A DNA stretch of 64,000 nt from Acanthaster planci (taxonomy: Eukaryota > Echinodermata > Asteroidea > Valvatida > Acanthasteridae): contig NW_019091357.1 in NCBI RefSeq assembly GCF_001949145.1, positions 285,746 to 349,745 of the forward strand, given 5' to 3'. Of the stretch, positions 51,301 through 63,346 are shown in pieces; within the stretch, counting starts at the first letter, position 1, and each line of letters begins with the position of its first letter. The position numbers were made by a program, and so were the translations under genes. The notes under the pieces were generated by a model. That model had not been told where the DNA came from. It made no database searches and saw only the letters and a program-made list of their open reading frames with translations.

Positions 51301-54300
51301 TATGTCCGCAGCTTCAGGTGAATGAATTCCTGATAATACCTGGAGCCATTCATCAAGACCAGATAGGAAGAAGGGCTGCTGATAATGCCTGAGCCAGAGG
51401 CAAGGGACATTATCACTGTCCATTGTCCCTGTGAGCCAGTCTTAAATGTTTGACCCAATCTAAAACAAACATTTACTTAAGACTAGTCAAAATATCAAAA
51501 CAAGTTCAATAAATCATAGATTTCCAACGATTTTATTCTACAGTTTTAATTCATTGTTTTCAAACATATATATACGTGTATGTTCCTGTTGTGAGTAGTC
51601 ATAAACAATCTCCTTACGCAGAGATTGGTGTGCATGGTGCATACTGGGTATAGGTGACAATCTACATACATGTAACGGGCGCTCAACCAATAGAAATGGC
51701 TAAACTGTCTAAGGCATTTGTGAATCATACTTAAAAACATTCTTGTTCAAGAAATCTTGGCATTTTTTTAATTTTAATTTTTTTTGTAGGGAAGGAAACG
51801 ACCCAAATGACAGCTCAACAATCACCTATGGACAACTACTTAAGGAAGTCTGCAAGTTTGCCAATGTTCTGAAGGGTTTGGGTAAGTGGACCTCTCCTCG
51901 CTCCCATTACAGCGTGGAATAACTTTCACAGAGGCAGAGGGATGATAAAATAAATTTTGAATATTCTGGAACTTGGCTGTTCTGTTGATGACCTGTCTGG
52001 TAATAGCCACACCAATCAGTCTTTCAGATATCAGATTCATGTATGTCACAGTTCATGGAACCATTAAAGAATAAGAAATAGTTGATTTTTTCCTTTATTA
52101 CAACCTGTTTAAACAGCACATGCTTAAAAGTGAACAGGCAGTATGTGTCAGATCCCCAGATAGAAACATGATCAGAACTTAGCTTCAATCACTTCTCTGT
52201 ATTCTGCCGTACATGTACATGCTTGGATTGAAACTGTTGTATTTAATTCCAGGCTACTGGTAATTATTCCCTTATCGTTTGCTTCACGAGATTGAAGTTA
52301 TTGTAGATGACCTCTTATAAAGCCTCCAAGTGAGTCCCTTAGAGTCCATTATGTAGCCATCTGACGTCAACTGTAACCTTTGTTCTCATGCAAGTGTAAG
52401 CATAAGTGATAAAAGCCAGGCCACACGAGTACATGTATCATTTTGTTTGGCTAGTCTGTATTATTTATAACATATTTCTTAAAGGTTCAATATGCCTTTT
52501 CTATTTTAAGAATATGTCCTTTCCACCTTTTGCTAGATTTCTTTTTGTGATGTAGGTCAGGTGAAGTAGGTCTTCCAACTATGTACATTTTCCATTGTTT
52601 CTTTTATATGTGTGTTTACATATCTTATGATTTAATTGCTTTGTTTTAGTGGATTGTGAATGCTGAGAATCAAATGCATGTACATGTACCAAGCAACAAG
52701 TCAAATGGCAGAAAACTCACATTTTGAAAAATGTTGAATTAATTTGTGTTTAATTCTCTTAGCTTGAATATAACATGCTGGTACATGTATGTGGAAAGTC
52801 TGAACCATTTTGTGTACTTGCGGAAAGTGGTTGCAGGCATTGTTCATGTACATGTTATAGTTTGTATCATTGGGGTTGAACACACATGGTCACATGAGGG
52901 CGCTATACCAAACGTGTGAGGCATCTTGTAAAATTATTTTGCTACCAACATTACAATGTTAAATTTTAAAAGAACTATTAAAGCCTTCATCATTATCTCT
53001 GACAGTTCTTTGAATTGTGAAGGAGTTATGTGCAGATGTTCTACATTTAATGTTCTGAGCCGTTTTAAAATGGATTTTAAACAATTAACCCATGGCCTTG
53101 GATGCATGTATTACATTGATAAGTTAAAGATTTCTATCATTCTGTGCTATTTTTCTCAATCACACTTCATTAAATGCCCTCGCAGAGGTTCAGAAATACA
53201 TGTAATTGAAATGGTTCAGTACAATCATTACAAGGTTGAGATTTTTGCATGAAACTGTAGCAGTCCTGAAAATACAAAGAAATCTTGTTATCTGCTGTTG
53301 TTTATTCCTATTACAGGTGTGAAGAAGGGAGATTGTGTGGCCATCTATATGCCTATGATAGCTGAGCTTGTGGTGGCCATGCTGGCTTGTGCCCGATTGG
53401 GAATAATGCATTCCATTGTGGTTGGTAATTTCATGTTTGATTTGTGCCCAGTTAAGAATGATAAAAATGAAAAATAATTTATCTCAGTTATGTACATGTA
53501 TGCTGACTTAAAATCAGATTGTATTGGTATCTTTTTGTAAAATAGATTTCAATTTGAATCCGAGTTTTGTTTCATTTCTTAATTAGGATCAACTTCAAAT
53601 GGTAGATATAATTAAAAAAATGCATACATCAAGTTCATATGAAGGCCTTCAAAGTTGGTTGCTTCAATCTTTCCAAAAAGAGGCCAATCTCTAATTTTGG
53701 TTTTCAGGATTTCAGGATCTCAAGCATGGACTGATTCAAAACTAGACTTCATTGTCTTTTGTTTTTCAGTTTGGTGGTTTCTCTGCAGACTCCTTGGCTG
53801 GCCGTATGATGGACGCCCAGTCCACTGTACTGGTCACCTCTGGTAAGTTAAATCTAGAAAGAAAAACTTTAGTTTCCTTAAATTTCCCCTTTTTCTATAA
53901 TTTCATTGGACATTTGCTCACTTTGTAACACTGTCATCCACAAACAAATGACATGCATGTACAGTCAAACCTGCAGTTACGTCCACCTTACTACAGTGAC
54001 CACCTGGCTAAACTGGCCGGTTTTACTTGGTCCAGTTTGATTCTCACATAAACGTACCATAGCCATATCTTGCTATTGCTGCCACTGCGTAACGTGGCCT
54101 GTGGCCAACCCAGATCAAATCATTTTTGTACAATTACATTGCTGTAAAACCTCTGAACCCTTGACTAAAAAATGTATGTTGAGTTGTGTAGATTTCTTCT
54201 TGCCATTCTTGTGTCTTGAGAGCAAAAAGAAATTAAAAGAAATTCATGTAAACATAAAGTCTTTGTTCCAGATTATTTGTTAACTAGGGTTAAAGGGTAT

Positions 54301-57300
54301 TTCTGTGGACACCTGCTGAAGTATGCATGTGTAGTGACCACCTGCTGTAATGGCCATGTACAGTTGGTACCGCAGGTGGCCACTATATCAAGATTTGACT
54401 GTATAGACCTTTTTCCTGGGATGTCACAATCATGCTGGACTGCCATGTGATGTGATGGTAATGAGTGCATGGTGTTGTGATGGTAATCTACCTATTCAAG
54501 ATATTAACTAGTCAAGTATGCAGCATTCGTATGTGTGATTGCACGTGGTTGAAGCTGCCCGTAGGAATATGCGATCACCGTGGCCAAGGCGGTCCACACA
54601 TGGTGGTTTTGTTTACATTTAGCGCTATCCAGTCGCATTGGTGAAAAAGGTCAATATGTACTTAATGAATACAGTTTTCCATGAAAAAAGTTCCTTTGTT
54701 GAGCCTTTTTTCTGCAAAGCAGTGAACCTGTTCCTTCTATCTCTTGACAGACGGAGTATTCCGAGGCACCAAGTTGGTAAACCTAAAGCAAATCAGCGAT
54801 GATGCCATTGACATATGCAAGAAAGCGTAAGTAGGGATTGGCTAGATTAGAAGTGGTGGATGAAATTTCAAATTTGGGATAATGTAAACTTAAGTAATGG
54901 AGTTTTCAGCAAACATTACACCAATGAAGGAAAATCTAAAATGTAGCAGGATCCCACCAAATGTCTTGAGGCCGTTTGTTCAGTTATTTTTATTTTGTTT
55001 TGGATGAGAAAGAGCAAATTGAACTCTGGTTGAAGACTCTCTATACATGTAGGTCTTCAATTCGAAATTGGCTCTGTCAACTTTTTTGTCATGTTGTACT
55101 GCAGTTGACATCATATATTATATACTGGCAAAGTTCATTGTTTGGAATACCAAACAATTCTCAGAGGTAATAGTATGTCGGAAAGATCATTCGTCAAGAT
55201 TTGGGTTGGGCTGTTCATTTAAAAATTTTTATTCCATCAGGGTCTTATTGCATTCTAGACAAATACAATGTGAAACTTAACTTGCTACCGACATCACTGA
55301 TACACAACATCACGCCCATCTTTTCACAACAATTTTCTTAGCTGCAGCTTAAATAAATGGTTGAATATGAAGTAGAGAAAGATGTGACAGCAGCTATTGG
55401 CAACCGAGAGCCAGCTGACAAACTCTAACCACATAGCCATCAGCTTTGTCTTGAATGCTTGGACAGTTCTGGCTATTGTCAGTGGTGGCCAGCAAGCAGT
55501 GAACATCAGAGCAATAATCAGGAATATCTTGAAGGCTTTGCCGTCTAGAAATCCAGGCTGAAGTTACTCAGGCATGTTTCCTCCATGTCTCCTGATCTTG
55601 GTTTACTTTTATCATTCTCTAGTAGTCAGAGGACAAGCTACGTGCTTAGGGTTATGAGTTTGATTGTTGCAGTTTTGCACCCCATTAAACAATCGCAGAT
55701 CCCATCTGTTGGCATGATCAGGAATATCAAACCAAAGGTTAGTTATGCAGTAAACCAGCAGTGAGCTTGTTCCATGAGAATAAGGTCTGAAATTGTAATG
55801 GTCTGGTGACTGCTATGGAGCACTGACCATGAATATAGAAAAAACATCACAGAAATGGACATACAACACAAGGCACCAAACTGGTTGCTGTTGATCAACA
55901 TGGCTGAAAGGCTAATTCTGGAGTACAGATGGAAAAATGCTGGGAATGCTCATCAAACCAATGATGGAGTTATTTAGTGCCTGAGCAATCATGAAGATCT
56001 TAGTACTCAGAGATGCTTGGCATCACAGTAATGGAAAAAATTGCCTAAGATGATCATCAGTGTTACCATGGCAATGACAGAAGTATGTAAGAGAAGAGAT
56101 GATAGTCTTGTGTCGATTGATGAACTTGTTGGCATGGACTTGTACACTGCAAACTCCTTGTCCAATCTTGAAACCAATGAGCCTAATATACTCATCTTGA
56201 CCACGTCGAAGGATTCTCACCTGTGTGATCTTTCTTGCACTAATATCACACGACTGGCTTACTTTTTTCACTGAGATCTGTAGAAAGTCCTCTGACTCAT
56301 ATCAAAGTGTCGGTAACATTTGCAACTTTGCTTTTTAATTACATGAAATGAATCACCAGAATGCTCTGGACTGTATGAGATGATTGTCCAGATTTTTTTA
56401 AAAAGAATTAAAGGTATTCTGGACTCTCCTGTTGTAATTCAAAAGAACCAGACTCTTTGTCATAATGACAGTAATTTATTGCTGGCCACAATGGATGAGC
56501 TGTAATGGGTGACAGTTCTAATGAATGGACAGCAGTATTCCTACATGTAAATAAGTTATATTGCATTAAGCTGATTAAAAGTATCCGTGGTAACCTGATA
56601 TGATTGATTCTGGTTTCAAAGAGTATTCATCAAAACAGTTCCAGGTTCAAAATAAGCTTACTGTACATGTATAACATGTATGAGTAAGAAGGCTCTCTTA
56701 TTGAATTGGGCAGTTGCAAAATTAAAAAGATCACTAGAATATTTTTTATTGGCAATAAACCCAGAACTTCAAAAGGAAGCAGTATTTTTCCACCACAATG
56801 CCAACTGCAAATCTCATTCTAAAGAAGTGAACTGGAGCAGAAGTCTGTCGTTTTAGGTGCTTTTGTTGTAATGTCAGTGGTTAGAAAGCTTTATTGATTG
56901 AACTTCATTACCTCCAAAGGCTCTCATAGTTTATTTGTTTGTCAGCCTTCAGAAAATGCAGCTGAAAAACCCAGTGCACGCAATAATTTAAGGCTTTGCA
57001 TTAAATTCGTAAGAATTTGATGTGGCTACACATTGAGAGAAAAGAGGAAATGTCAGGGAAAAAATGGATGCCAGACAATGGACAAGACTTATAGGCAAGT
57101 ACTTCAGGGACCAGTCCATATTTGCAGAATGGCAGGTGGTCCAGGTTGAGATACGTTTTAAATGTGTGAATACACATTAAACTTAACAACCAAAATTTTT
57201 TTGGACACTTTTATAAAGATACAAGTAAAAAAATCATTGAAAATCAAAACCTGATTTAAATTTTAAACAGCAAGTTTTTATAAAAAAATATTTGTATAAT

Positions 57301-60300
57301 GCCACTCTTCCACGGGGTTTCTTGTTCTGAATAGAGAGCTGTCTTCTAGTACATGTAGTTTGATTTGAACCTCCACCAGTTACAGAGAGAGAAACATTAA
57401 ATGTACCTCCAAGCTTGGGTTTGTCTTCAGGTTTTTTTCTAAGACTTCCAATGCAGAAGTGGTCATCTTTGGTAAGGTTTTTAAAAATTTTTCTTAGCGT
57501 ACTTCCATGATTGCTGTTGAAATAATAAGCATCATGACTTCTCCTTGGAAATATTTGTCCTCAAGAAAGCTGACTAACCTCTTGATAGGACTTCTGCTTG
57601 CATGTGTTGGTCGATACTCAAGGCAGACGTATATGATGCTTTTCACACTCAGTCTTTCCTGTTACACTTCGCAGAGCCTGTCTCATTTGCATAACAAAGA
57701 AGTTCCTTGATAGAATGCCATTGGCAACTATCCAGCTACAGTACGTGTAGCTCACTTTCAACCTCTTGACGAGAGGTCCTGTCATTGTAGTTTCTATTGA
57801 AAGCTGACTTCTTTGATCAGAATCTGAACTTGTCTGCTTGCTACAGTTACATTGGAGGAGCTGCCTTTCACTTCCTTAACTTTGTTCACTAAAAGTCATA
57901 CTTCAAAGTCTCCAAACCTATTTCACATTCTTTCATGCATGACCTGAGCAGACAGAGTTGAGCACTTGTTGTAATTGCTAGATTTTGCTACATTGTACCT
58001 GTGTCTAACCTTACCAACAGGTGTTATTCACCTGATATGGTTTAATGAGTTGAAGCAATCCATCAAATGAGGGTGGTTAGTCTGACCACTCTCAGGATAT
58101 ATGTAGCATGTTCCTTTGTAATTCCTAGACTAATAACCACCGTCTTTGAAGGCTTAAATTATTTCTAAAAGGAAAGGAAATTGGGGCCAATTCTGTCCTT
58201 TCCGGCATTCAGAACCCAATCATAAATAACTTCTAGTGTTAAAGTGTTGATCTTTATCTCGCTAACCATTCAATAGTGTAAAAGTGTTTACTATTTCTTT
58301 CTACATGCATGTATAAAGGCACTATTTTACATTGGGGATAAATAAAATCTTTATTAAATTTTTTTCAGATCAATTTCCAGTTTTGCTAATAGCAAACCTC
58401 ATTAACAGTTTGGAATTAAATACACTACTCAAAAAATTCAAGGATCAAACATTTGTCTTTCAAAATTTCAGGCAGGTGCGTACATCATTGATTTTACTTG
58501 TACAATGAAGAGCATGTTTGTGCTTGAACATAACCACACTGAATGACTCTCATACGTACTAATTTGTAAAAGTATTTATCAGTGAGTATGATTGCTTAAA
58601 TTTTTGAGTAGTGTACTGTTTTTACACATGTACATGTATGTTTCAAAATGGTAAAATCATTGTAATATTGCCAACATTTATTTCAGTAATAATGATGACA
58701 TATACTTTGTACATACAAATATCTGTTTAATGTAATTTTTACATTCCATTATTTAATATCCATGTTCTTGTTCCAAAAAATAAAGGAGCTTTCTAGACTT
58801 TTTCCCACAAAGGAACTTTCCGTCACTCTGAATTTAATGTAACTTCAAGCACAAATCTGGACTGGTAAAAGATCCATTTTGTTTTTCTTTTTTACTGGAA
58901 AATGTTGGATTTTTTGTGTATTTGGATGTGAAAGAACACATACATTTAGCGAATTTTGCAAATTGACACATAGTCATTTCAGACCAGATTTGAAGTGAAG
59001 TCCACGTATTACTAGTTGGATCTCAAAATCTAGCTTTGATTTGGTAGGTTCTATCTTAAATATCCCATTTCCATATACTTAAAAAAACTCTGTCCAGACA
59101 TACGGCCATTGGTCACTTGTTTTTATTTGCAGCGTTCATAGCAAAGCTTGTTTGGAATTGATCGTACTTTGCTTTGAGTTTTTCCTTGTGTGATGCTTAA
59201 TTTGTTTAGTCAGAGCTGCACAGAAATGAGTGTTGGCTTTCCTTTACGACGCACAATTGGTTTCATTGTCTCATCTCTGATTGTTAGTGGGGTCACTGGA
59301 GCTACAGAGGCTTTAGGGCACAAGAAATAACGTGCCATCAGTCGTGTAGTGGCTTGCCGAAAGGACCGATTGAAGAAACAGTAGATGAACACGTTGAAGA
59401 AGCTATTACAGACAGCAAACCCCTTGGCTGTAAATGTTAGCCAGGTGGGTTGTGTTTCGCCGGTTATGGCTGCGATGATACGTACTACACGCAGTGGTGT
59501 CCAGCAGATGGCAAAAAGAATAGTCACAACCAAAAACGCACGGAGGGCTTTGTTCTCAAGGAAACTATTCTCATTCTCTACATTCTTAGATTTGTTCAAC
59601 ATCACAACATGATTCTGACTGAGTTTGATCAACTTCAGGTAGATATATGTCAGGACAACCAAGGGTATTATAACGAGAAAGAACAAGACACTGATCTCAT
59701 AGATGGTGCCGTTAAATCCAACATCACAAACTAGCACTGCCTCAAATTGAATCTTGATTTCTTTGAAATAAGTCAGACAGATTTGAAGGGCCAGAGATAC
59801 AATGGATGCCGTGAGAACAACGGTGATTACTCGTTGTTTGGAGCAGAGGGTCGAAAATCGGAAAGGCATTGTGACAGCTATGTATCTCTCAGCATTCATT
59901 AGTACTATAAGCGTGATAGACATACAACAACAAGTTGCATCTACTGTGCCATTGATGGAACAGTACAGCTTCCCAAATGGCCAAGTATTGAATGCCGATG
60001 CAATGACATTTGGGATGGAAATAACACCAGTCAACATGTCATACGCTGCTAGCGATACCATCAAAAGTTTGGTGCTGTCAGCAAGTGTTGGCATGCTGCG
60101 TGTCACAGCAATAGACAGTGCATTGCCTGCTATGATCATGATAACAACGATTGCAACGAAACATGTCCGTAGAGCAATCAAAAATGGCGAGAGCGGTTCT
60201 TCATCTGTGTTGTTCCCCATGATGAGTCTCGTATCGCAGTCTCTGGCAGATTTCCTTCAAAGTGTTATGTCTGTGTTATCACAAACACTCTTTTACGTGT

Positions 60301-63300
60301 AGAAGAAAGCAGGGTTTTAAGTCTTCAGTTGGTAAAAGGTTTTCCTCTTTTACAAAGATCCTGTAATTGTAGTGGCCAGTTTCGAAAAGTTATTAGCAAG
60401 GATGATGCAACTCCTGATGTTCCAGCAAAAACAGTCTTTTTACTTCCAGATCTTGATGTTGCAGCTGGTATAATTTTTCAACAGAATCAGTTACATAAGC
60501 ACTGGTATATCATACATGTATTTGGCCTGACAACTTAATTCATCTGTTAATGCCTGGAGTTGCAAAACTCGTAAATCAAGGTACATTGAAGTTCCTTAGT
60601 TACAGTTGCTTCTTGGTTTATTTCTTTTAAGTCATTTCCTGGATGGAGCCGTTCCTTTTCACTCTTTCAGGCTTTATCCAAATTTCCATTAAATCTCTCC
60701 CGTACCAGTTTCATCTGTCTGATGTTCAGTTGGCTGAAGGTCTGCATTAATCTTGTCTGTGTCATCAACGTCGTCATCACTTTGTTACACACCGCAATGA
60801 CATCCCTGTGCAAAATATTGTAAACTGTCCCGTGACTGTTCTCTTCATGTGAAATTCCTCCACTTTGTCCAGCTAATTTCCAGCTGTGTTTTCCTGTTGG
60901 TTGACTTTAAGTGCTATTTGCTTTTAATGAGCAGCAGGACCACATGGTGATGATGGATCAAAGCCGCTAGTTTTCACTGAATGCCATCTTGTGCAGCCAT
61001 TGGTCTTGCTTTGAAAGAAAGTGACACATAATATACTGCAATATCGCGCGCTGCCAACCTCTGAAAACTGTATTTCGCATCCAAGTACCATTGTCCACTG
61101 CATGCCTCAGTTCTTTTTGGCTGTTGGTATGAAGCCCAGGCAATTACCGTACACCAGCTATCATGTTAATTTATAATGGGTCCAGCTAGCAGACTGTAAT
61201 TGCCAAAGCGTTCCTCTAACGACCACTGACGCTAAATAATTCGCTACAGAGGTTTACTAGATCATGCTTCGTAACTATGGTAACACTTTAACAATGTATC
61301 ATGCAGTACGGAAGCATTGTTGTAGGTCTTGTTAGCCAAGAGGACCTAAATGTCTGCTTTGAGATTATATTATGCGTTGTTCAAGTATATATTTTTGTTC
61401 TACAAAAATGACATTTAAACTAAAATGGGAAACATTGTCTGGGAAAGCAATTGGACATTTTAGAAATTGTCTCAGATTATGTTATCATTCTACAAACTTC
61501 AGTTGAGTTCACCCTAGCCCTTAAATTCTTTTGCAAATCATGTTTTTTAGAGGATCTGTTGAAATGCTGACCTGTTTTCATTTGCCATCATGCTCGGAGG
61601 AGAGGTATAGGTTGCCATTTCCCCACCTTATCAAAATGTCCCCCCCCCACTCCACTGTTTTCATTTACACCGTCTTTTTCTGCAATTGCTGTCCTTTGAT
61701 TTATACATTAACTCCTACAGAGTTACATGGCATTGTTTATTTTCTGCTGAAGCCAAGTAGTAGCGATGAATTTTGACTTGTTCCTTTGAAGGTGACCTGG
61801 CTTATGACTTTAATTGTCATTTCATTGATAAAATCATTAAAATTTAATCGGGATGATTTGGAGAGTCAGGTTCCTGTAGATGACGTTTTATGCAAAATGA
61901 ATGGGGCTGGTGGAAAATGCAACTGTTCGGCACCTGTTATTGCTAATTTGGTCAAGTGTTTTATTCTGAAAGCTCCTTCTAAACATTATATTAGTGATCC
62001 CATTCCAATGTGGTTGTTTAAGGAATGTATAGATGTTTTACTTCCTATCATTACATCTATGGCTCATTGTTCCTTCAGAAATGGTGTATTTACTGCTGAA
62101 TGGAAAAATAACGTGGTTGTTCCTTTGATTAAGAATGTGGAGCTGGTGCCGACTTGTCAAATTTCAGACCAATCAGTAATTTGTGCTTCGTTTCAAAATT
62201 AGTGGAACGTATAGCTGCAGATCAAATCACTGTTCATATGCACAAGAACAATCTTTTCCCGGCAACTCAATCAGCGTATAGGCAGTTTCACAGCATAAAA
62301 AACCATGCTTTGTAGAATTACTACTGATGTGTTTCAAAATATGGGTAACAAACAGGTTTTACTTAGTGCATCATTTGATACGGTCGACCACAATTTGTTG
62401 CTCCAAATTATGGAGAATGACTGATATGACAGTTGTGTAGTGTTACAATGAAAATGTTTTCAACCAACCACATCCTTGTTAACATTTACCAACTTACAGA
62501 TTACCGGTATGTAAACAACATTTACAATGTTAAGTGGTAGCTGTATGTAGTAACCATAGCAACTGACATTGGTAACCATGTTGGTGCCATAGTAACCATA
62601 TTTGATGAAGATAAAAGGGGTGTCCTGCAAAATTAAGTGGTCTCATAGTGTGAAACATTGAATATGGCTTCTTAATGAATCACTTAGCGATGTATGTATT
62701 CATTGTGTGATAGTCAAGTGTGATTTCAAAACATGATTTTGTGTTTAAACTTGTAGGATTTAATGTGTTCTCCATTATGAAATTTATTCTACTAAGCATT
62801 TGAGTAAGTTGTTGTGTTTGATTTATTTTTGATCAATATCAGGAGCTTTGTCGTGAAGACTGTTGTCCTTGTACGTCATCTTGGTCCAAATACACCAACT
62901 AGAGAGATACCTAGCAGTGATCAAGGAGTTAAGAGACCGTGCATGAGTTTAAAAGTAAGCTAGTTTGAACACAGAATCTTACGCTGTACATTTTACCCCT
63001 CCCCCTACACTAAAACAAATTGATGTAGTGTTGTCAACTACTTTATTATCAGGTCTTAGTAAGATCTTGAGTAAAAAGTTCTCAAAGGTTAAACTTGAAG
63101 GCAAGTCTACTGAGCTTACCCATGGTCACCCGACTAATTCCAAAACCAGAAAGCTTCATAGCAGGTAACTGATTCACCATCTTGACATCATCAATCACTG
63201 GTGACTGTTTTTGACCTTGTTCATGGACAGACTAACTTTGTGGAAGGTCGTGACCACTGGTGGCATGATATCATGACAGGAGTTAGTGATGAATGCGATC

Positions 63301-63346
63301 CAGTGTGGTTGGAGGTGGAGGAACCTCTGTTCATGCTCTACACAAG
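48317..63346 (+). CDS. ACSS2: cytosolic acetyl-CoA synthetase (ACSS2-like), 3'-partial
   Basis: Activates acetate to acetyl-CoA through acetyl-AMP, for lipid synthesis and histone acetylation. Coding exons, all in phase: 48317-48648, 51790-51881, 53317-53420, 53770-53842, 54751-54826, 62843-62954, 63231-63346 (301 residues of an expected 700 or so). The first exon carries the N-terminal ACS region ([20 protein letters not shown]). The following exons give [58 protein letters not shown] and LGIMHSIV. The last visible exon encodes [19 protein letters not shown] and ends in phase 2 at LYT-S, just where the AMP-binding loop (SGSTGxPKG) should continue on the next exon, outside the window. No mitochondrial leader is seen, which argues for the cytosolic/nuclear form over ACSS1. 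The intron 54827-62842 hosts an antisense GPCR gene. Confidence 0.94.
49177..49268. repeat. 92-bp near-perfect fold-back hairpin in ACSS2 intron 1
   Basis: The left arm starts CTACCCCCAGAGCTGTGC (49177) and the right arm ends GCACAGTTCTGGGGGTAG (49268). Arms of about 44-45 bp pair with a few mismatches around a 3-nt loop (CAC, 49222-49224). It is strongly GC-rich against an AT-rich intron. It could be a MITE or, if transcribed in the ACSS2 pre-mRNA, a long hairpin. Confidence 0.9.
49269..51789. other. ACSS2 intron 1, remainder
   Basis: AT-rich with ACATGTA words and one TAGGCCTA (49447-49454). No gene or RNA recognised. Confidence 0.4.
51882..53316. other. ACSS2 intron 2
   Basis: AT-rich with several ACATGTACATG words (for example near 52210 and 52678). 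Nothing else recognised. Confidence 0.4.
55320..56210 (-). pseudogene. decayed rhodopsin-class GPCR, sister of the gene at 59-60 kb
   Basis: Minus-strand pieces in order resemble a class A GPCR with frames broken by stops and indels. A TM1-like piece ending IILGN lies near 56040-56200. A TM2/loop-1 piece [15 protein letters not shown] near 55918-55980 parallels [19 protein letters not shown] of the intact receptor. An AVTRP-like cytoplasmic loop 2 is near 55795-55825. A TM6-TM7 piece ([12 protein letters not shown], then [20 protein letters not shown]) lies at 55324-55530. No single open frame joins them. It lies in the same ACSS2 intron and on the same strand as the intact GPCR. Confidence 0.75.
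56211..59209. other. ACSS2 intron between the GPCR pseudogene and the GPCR
   Basis: AT-rich intron. The short ORFs around 57.0-57.7 kb have no recognisable domain. Confidence 0.4.
59210..60220 (-). CDS. class A (aminergic-like) G-protein-coupled receptor, intronless, nested in ACSS2
   Basis: 336 residues in a single open frame, starting [10 protein letters not shown] with an N-glycosylation sequon at N3. The rhodopsin-class landmarks are all visible: N33 (1.50, AGNALSI), D61 (2.50, LAAYD), the WPFG of loop 1 (81), C87 (3.25) and C165 for the extracellular disulfide, E111-R112-Y113 (DRY position), P186 and Y194 in TM5, CWTP (W240, P242) in TM6, and NVFIY (276-280) at the NPxxY position. D94 falls at 3.32, the amine-binding aspartate of biogenic amine receptors, hence aminergic-like, but TM5 lacks an obvious serine cluster. 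The ligand is unknown. V277 replaces the near-universal Pro 7.50. The C-tail has a Cys (301) suitable for palmitoylation. The gene lies antisense inside an 8-kb ACSS2 intron; being intronless, it may derive from a retrocopy. Confidence 0.92.
   Translation of the reverse strand: MGNNTDEEPLSPFLIALRTCFVAIVVIMIIAGNALSIAVTRSMPTLADSTKLLMVSLAAYDMLTGVISIPNVIASAFNTWPFGKLYCSINGTVDATCCCMSITLIVLMNAERYIAVTMPFRFSTLCSKQRVITVVLTASIVSLALQICLTYFKEIKIQFEAVLVCDVGFNGTIYEISVLFFLVIIPLVVLTYIYLKLIKLSQNHVVMLNKSKNVENENSFLENKALRAFLVVTILFAICWTPLRVVRIIAAITGETQPTWLTFTAKGFAVCNSFFNVFIYCFFNRSFRQATTRLMARYFLCPKASVAPVTPLTIRDETMKPIVRRKGKPTLISVQL
60221..61785. other. ACSS2 intron, 5' flank of the nested GPCR
   Basis: Presumed promoter side of the minus-strand GPCR gene. 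No TATA box, RNA gene or repeat is confidently seen. Confidence 0.35.
61786..62425 (+). mobile_element. non-LTR retrotransposon fragment, broken reverse transcriptase
   Basis: An ORF at 61786-62202 has the pre-palm features of LINE reverse transcriptases: a [20 protein letters not shown]-type segment and later [12 protein letters not shown]. The frame then shifts near 62155. The next frame shows the FRPISNL motif, a LVERIAADQ segment and a QSAYR motif. A further break follows before a DTVDH-like catalytic-core segment around 62380-62395. The usual AFDTVDH is degraded (SFDTVDH). This is a dead fragment of CR1/L2/jockey type; neither endonuclease nor 3' tail was seen. Confidence 0.8.

Noticed and set aside
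59802-60302. 166-residue plus-strand ORF opposite the GPCR
   Set aside because: Antisense shadow; the minus frame has every class A receptor landmark.
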